Assembly: GCA_945957175.1 (NCBI GenBank)
Contig: CAMFJL010000019.1
Span: 1-37,181 of the forward strand
Source of the DNA: an uncultured Legionellales bacterium
Lineage (GTDB): Bacteria; Pseudomonadota; Gammaproteobacteria; UBA1113
Direction: 5' to 3'
DNA: 37,181 nt
Both the position numbers and the translations under genes were made by a program. The notes under the pieces are model-generated. The model was not told the origin of the DNA. It did no database searches and worked only from the letters and a program-made list of their open reading frames with translations. Shown here one piece after another: positions 35,453 to 37,181 of the stretch (position 1 is the first letter of the stretch; every line of letters starts with the position of its first letter).

Positions 35453-36976
35453 TCAGAAAGAACAACACTCATGGATTTGTGGCCCTTTGTCTCCTTCTGT
35501 ATTCGAATGACTATCCAGCAGCGCTGGAGCAATGACTGGCCCATCGTTTTCCTGCGTATTGGAATGACAATAAAGCGCACTTGAGCAAGACGTTACAGCA
35601 ATCATTGGTGATAGCAGAGATATAATCGCTGTATACCTTAAGTGTTGGGCAAGTTCAAGCAATGTATACCCCTCAGGGGTACGCACATCCGTATCCACCT
35701 TAGCCACCAGCAAGGCCTCAACCATTTCTGTTTGATTCAAAGTAATTGCCATCATGATGGGATTCATACCTGCATGATAAAAGGTATCTCTACCCTTATG
35801 CGGCGCTAACTTTTTGACAAGCGTCAATTGCCCCCATTCCACCGCATGCATGAGCGCCGTACGACCATCTCGATCGACAGCATCTGTTTTTACACCGTAA
35901 CAAAGAAATGCATCAACCAAGGTTTCAGCTCCGATATCAACAGCCATCATCAACGGAGTTATTCCGTCTTTATCTGGGATATCAACAAGCGTTTTATCTT
36001 GCTCAAGCATACCGATGCACAAATCAAATGCCCTTGTTGTTATCGCTAAATGCAAAATGGTATAACCATCTGAGTCTCCTATACCGAGATCAGCACCCTT
36101 ATCCATGAAAAAACCGACCATTCCAGGATTATTAGCCAATACGGCAAGCATACAGGGGGTAATACTATTGCGCATTGTCATTGCATTGAGCTCTGCACCA
36201 CGCGCTAACAGCAATTCTGCGAGTGGCTTTGCATCCGCTGATTTCAATTTAGCCGTTAAATGTAGCGGCGTGTGCCCCAATGAATATCTTGTGCGTGCAC
36301 TGGCGCCCCGCTGCAGCAACATCTGAGTCATCGCCACAGAGGATTGTTCAATAGCAAAGAAAAGTGCATTTTGTCCATTTGCATCCACAACATCAACATC
36401 GACATCAAATTGCAGCAAGTATTCAAGCATTTCGACATGCTCGTGCTTAGCAGCAAGCACTAATAGTGCGTTCTGCCGGTTTGCCTCCACAACATTGATA
36501 CCCAATTGTCGCAAGTACTCAAGCATCTCGATACGCCCATACTTAACAACAATCATAAGCACTGTTTCAGGCGGGTGTGTTATAGATTCTGAGTTTTCCT
36601 CTCTAAGCCTCGACGCTTGAGCATAAATATTAGCACCATCACTTAACGCCTCTAAAAAGCGAATATAATCACCTTGTATAACTGCATTAAGTAACTTCAT
36701 GCTAGCCGTCGCTCGCGCAAATGGTGATGGCTTCAGATTAAGTGCTGCATCATACCTGTCACTTTTTCGACTATTGCTCAATGCTTTAGGCTTTGCTTTA
36801 GCCATGGGCAATGCTAACAACCATTGTACCGTTCCAATCTTACCATCACGGGCAGCGACATAAAGTTCGAGTTCACACGCGCGAATAGCAACATCTTTGA
36901 GTGGCTGATGCATGGTCGTCATGGTAGGCAATTTATTCGAGGAAGATGCGTGACGTTTCTTTTTAGAATTTGGCAT
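35453..36976 (-). CDS. Ankyrin repeat protein
   Basis: 507 residues, ATG at 36976. A basic N-terminus (MPNSKKKRHASSSNK) precedes about twelve ankyrin repeats spanning residues about 35-455, for example HTPLHLTAKLKSADAKPLAE, ITPLMMAVDIGAETLVDAF and RTALMHAVEWGQLTLVKKL. The C-terminus holds two degenerate copies of a His-Ser-Asn-Thr-x3-x-x-Gly-Pro unit and ends HECCSF. No Sec signal. Ankyrin proteins of this build are common type IV effectors in Legionellales and Rickettsiales. The lysine cluster could act as a nuclear signal and the final CCSF loosely resembles a CaaX box; both are speculative. A possible extended -10 lies at 37061-37066. Confidence 0.9.
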   Translation of the reverse strand: MPNSKKKRHASSSNKLPTMTTMHQPLKDVAIRACELELYVAARDGKIGTVQWLLALPMAKAKPKALSNSRKSDRYDAALNLKPSPFARATASMKLLNAVIQGDYIRFLEALSDGANIYAQASRLREENSESITHPPETVLMIVVKYGRIEMLEYLRQLGINVVEANRQNALLVLAAKHEHVEMLEYLLQFDVDVDVVDANGQNALFFAIEQSSVAMTQMLLQRGASARTRYSLGHTPLHLTAKLKSADAKPLAELLLARGAELNAMTMRNSITPCMLAVLANNPGMVGFFMDKGADLGIGDSDGYTILHLAITTRAFDLCIGMLEQDKTLVDIPDKDGITPLMMAVDIGAETLVDAFLCYGVKTDAVDRDGRTALMHAVEWGQLTLVKKLAPHKGRDTFYHAGMNPIMMAITLNQTEMVEALLVAKVDTDVRTPEGYTLLELAQHLRYTAIISLLSPMIAVTSCSSALYCHSNTQENDGPVIAPALLDSHSNTEGDKGPQIHECCSF

Positions 36977-37141
36977 AGATTTTCTCTTATCGTTTTTTTT
37001 AGATGATTGCCCGTAGCGTCAGATCGATGAGACAACAGGTAGTTTCATATAGAACTGTTTATTTTAGCATATTGTTCAATGATGTTACCACGCCCATAAT
37101 CAGCCCTATTTAGGTAGGCTAATTCGAAATCGCAAGCAAAA

Positions 37142-37168
37142 AAAAGCCCGCCAAGATGACGGGCTTTT
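37142..37168. terminator. Bidirectional intrinsic terminator
   Basis: AAAAGCCCG (37142-37150) and CGGGCTTTT (37160-37168) form a 9-bp stem with a 9-nt loop. Eight A residues (37138-37145) give a strong U-run for minus-strand transcripts arriving from beyond the right edge; the plus side has only four T. It most likely ends a minus-strand gene outside the window. Confidence 0.8.
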
Positions 37169-37181
37169 GCAGCAAAAAGCT

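Overview
The window is about 37 kb of a gamma-proteobacterial chromosome with moderately low GC. The core gene orders are typical of that class: der-bamB-yfgM-hisS-rodZ-pilW-rlmN-ndk, gshA-gshB, and rpe followed by trpE/trpG-type genes. An ankyrin-repeat protein, a large unrecognised protein with a poly-serine tract, a PF08886-type GshA, an orphan RnfB beside metG and a Kdo hydroxylase together suggest a host-associated member of the Legionellales (Coxiellaceae/Berkiella-like). That placement is an inference from gene content; no marker gene was compared.

Layout. 1-1405 (minus) is the 5' part of an unrecognised gene that runs off the left edge and ends in the window in a poly-Ser tract encoded by two trinucleotide microsatellites. 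It has a near-consensus promoter whose -10 is covered by one of two matching palindromes. 1696-9978 (minus) is a compact housekeeping run from ndk to der for ribosome assembly, outer-membrane assembly, tRNA charging, cell shape, pilus assembly and rRNA methylation. 10348-11879 (plus) holds an SPFH membrane protein and WrbA. 12146-13492 (minus) holds two small secreted proteins of unknown role. 13668-17748 (plus) holds an MFS transporter, ssb and the glutathione operon gshAB. 17923-20490 (plus) is rpe followed by overlapping TrpE-like and TrpG-like genes whose frames are intact but whose catalytic motifs are lost. 20493-24217 (minus) is an SDR, a Bcr/CflA-type MFS pump and the ABC-F protein Uup. 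24276-25007 is a lone ABC permease. 25018-29908 (minus) holds a possible flavoreductase-like protein, a class C beta-lactamase-like hydrolase, a DUF1841 protein, nth, a MerR/TipAS regulator and rnfB, with metG (to 31550) overlapping rnfB. 31649-35406 (plus) is apbC, dcd, a second Bcr/CflA-type MFS and kdoO. 35453-36976 (minus) is the ankyrin protein, and a terminator closes the window.

Intergenic spaces carry a recurring multi-hairpin repeat of about 75-120 bp (family 1, about ten full or partial copies in both orientations) and a second GC-rich repeat (family 2, two copies). Family 1 often abuts genes: copies end shortly before the starts of the SPFH gene, gshA and rpe, one touches the rnfB stop codon and one supplies the kdoO stop codon. 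No tRNA, rRNA, CRISPR array or transposase was seen.

The most unusual items are the catalytically stripped TrpE/TrpG pair, the repeat family embedded at gene ends, the paired palindromes controlling the poly-Ser gene, and Der with a histone-H1-like tail.
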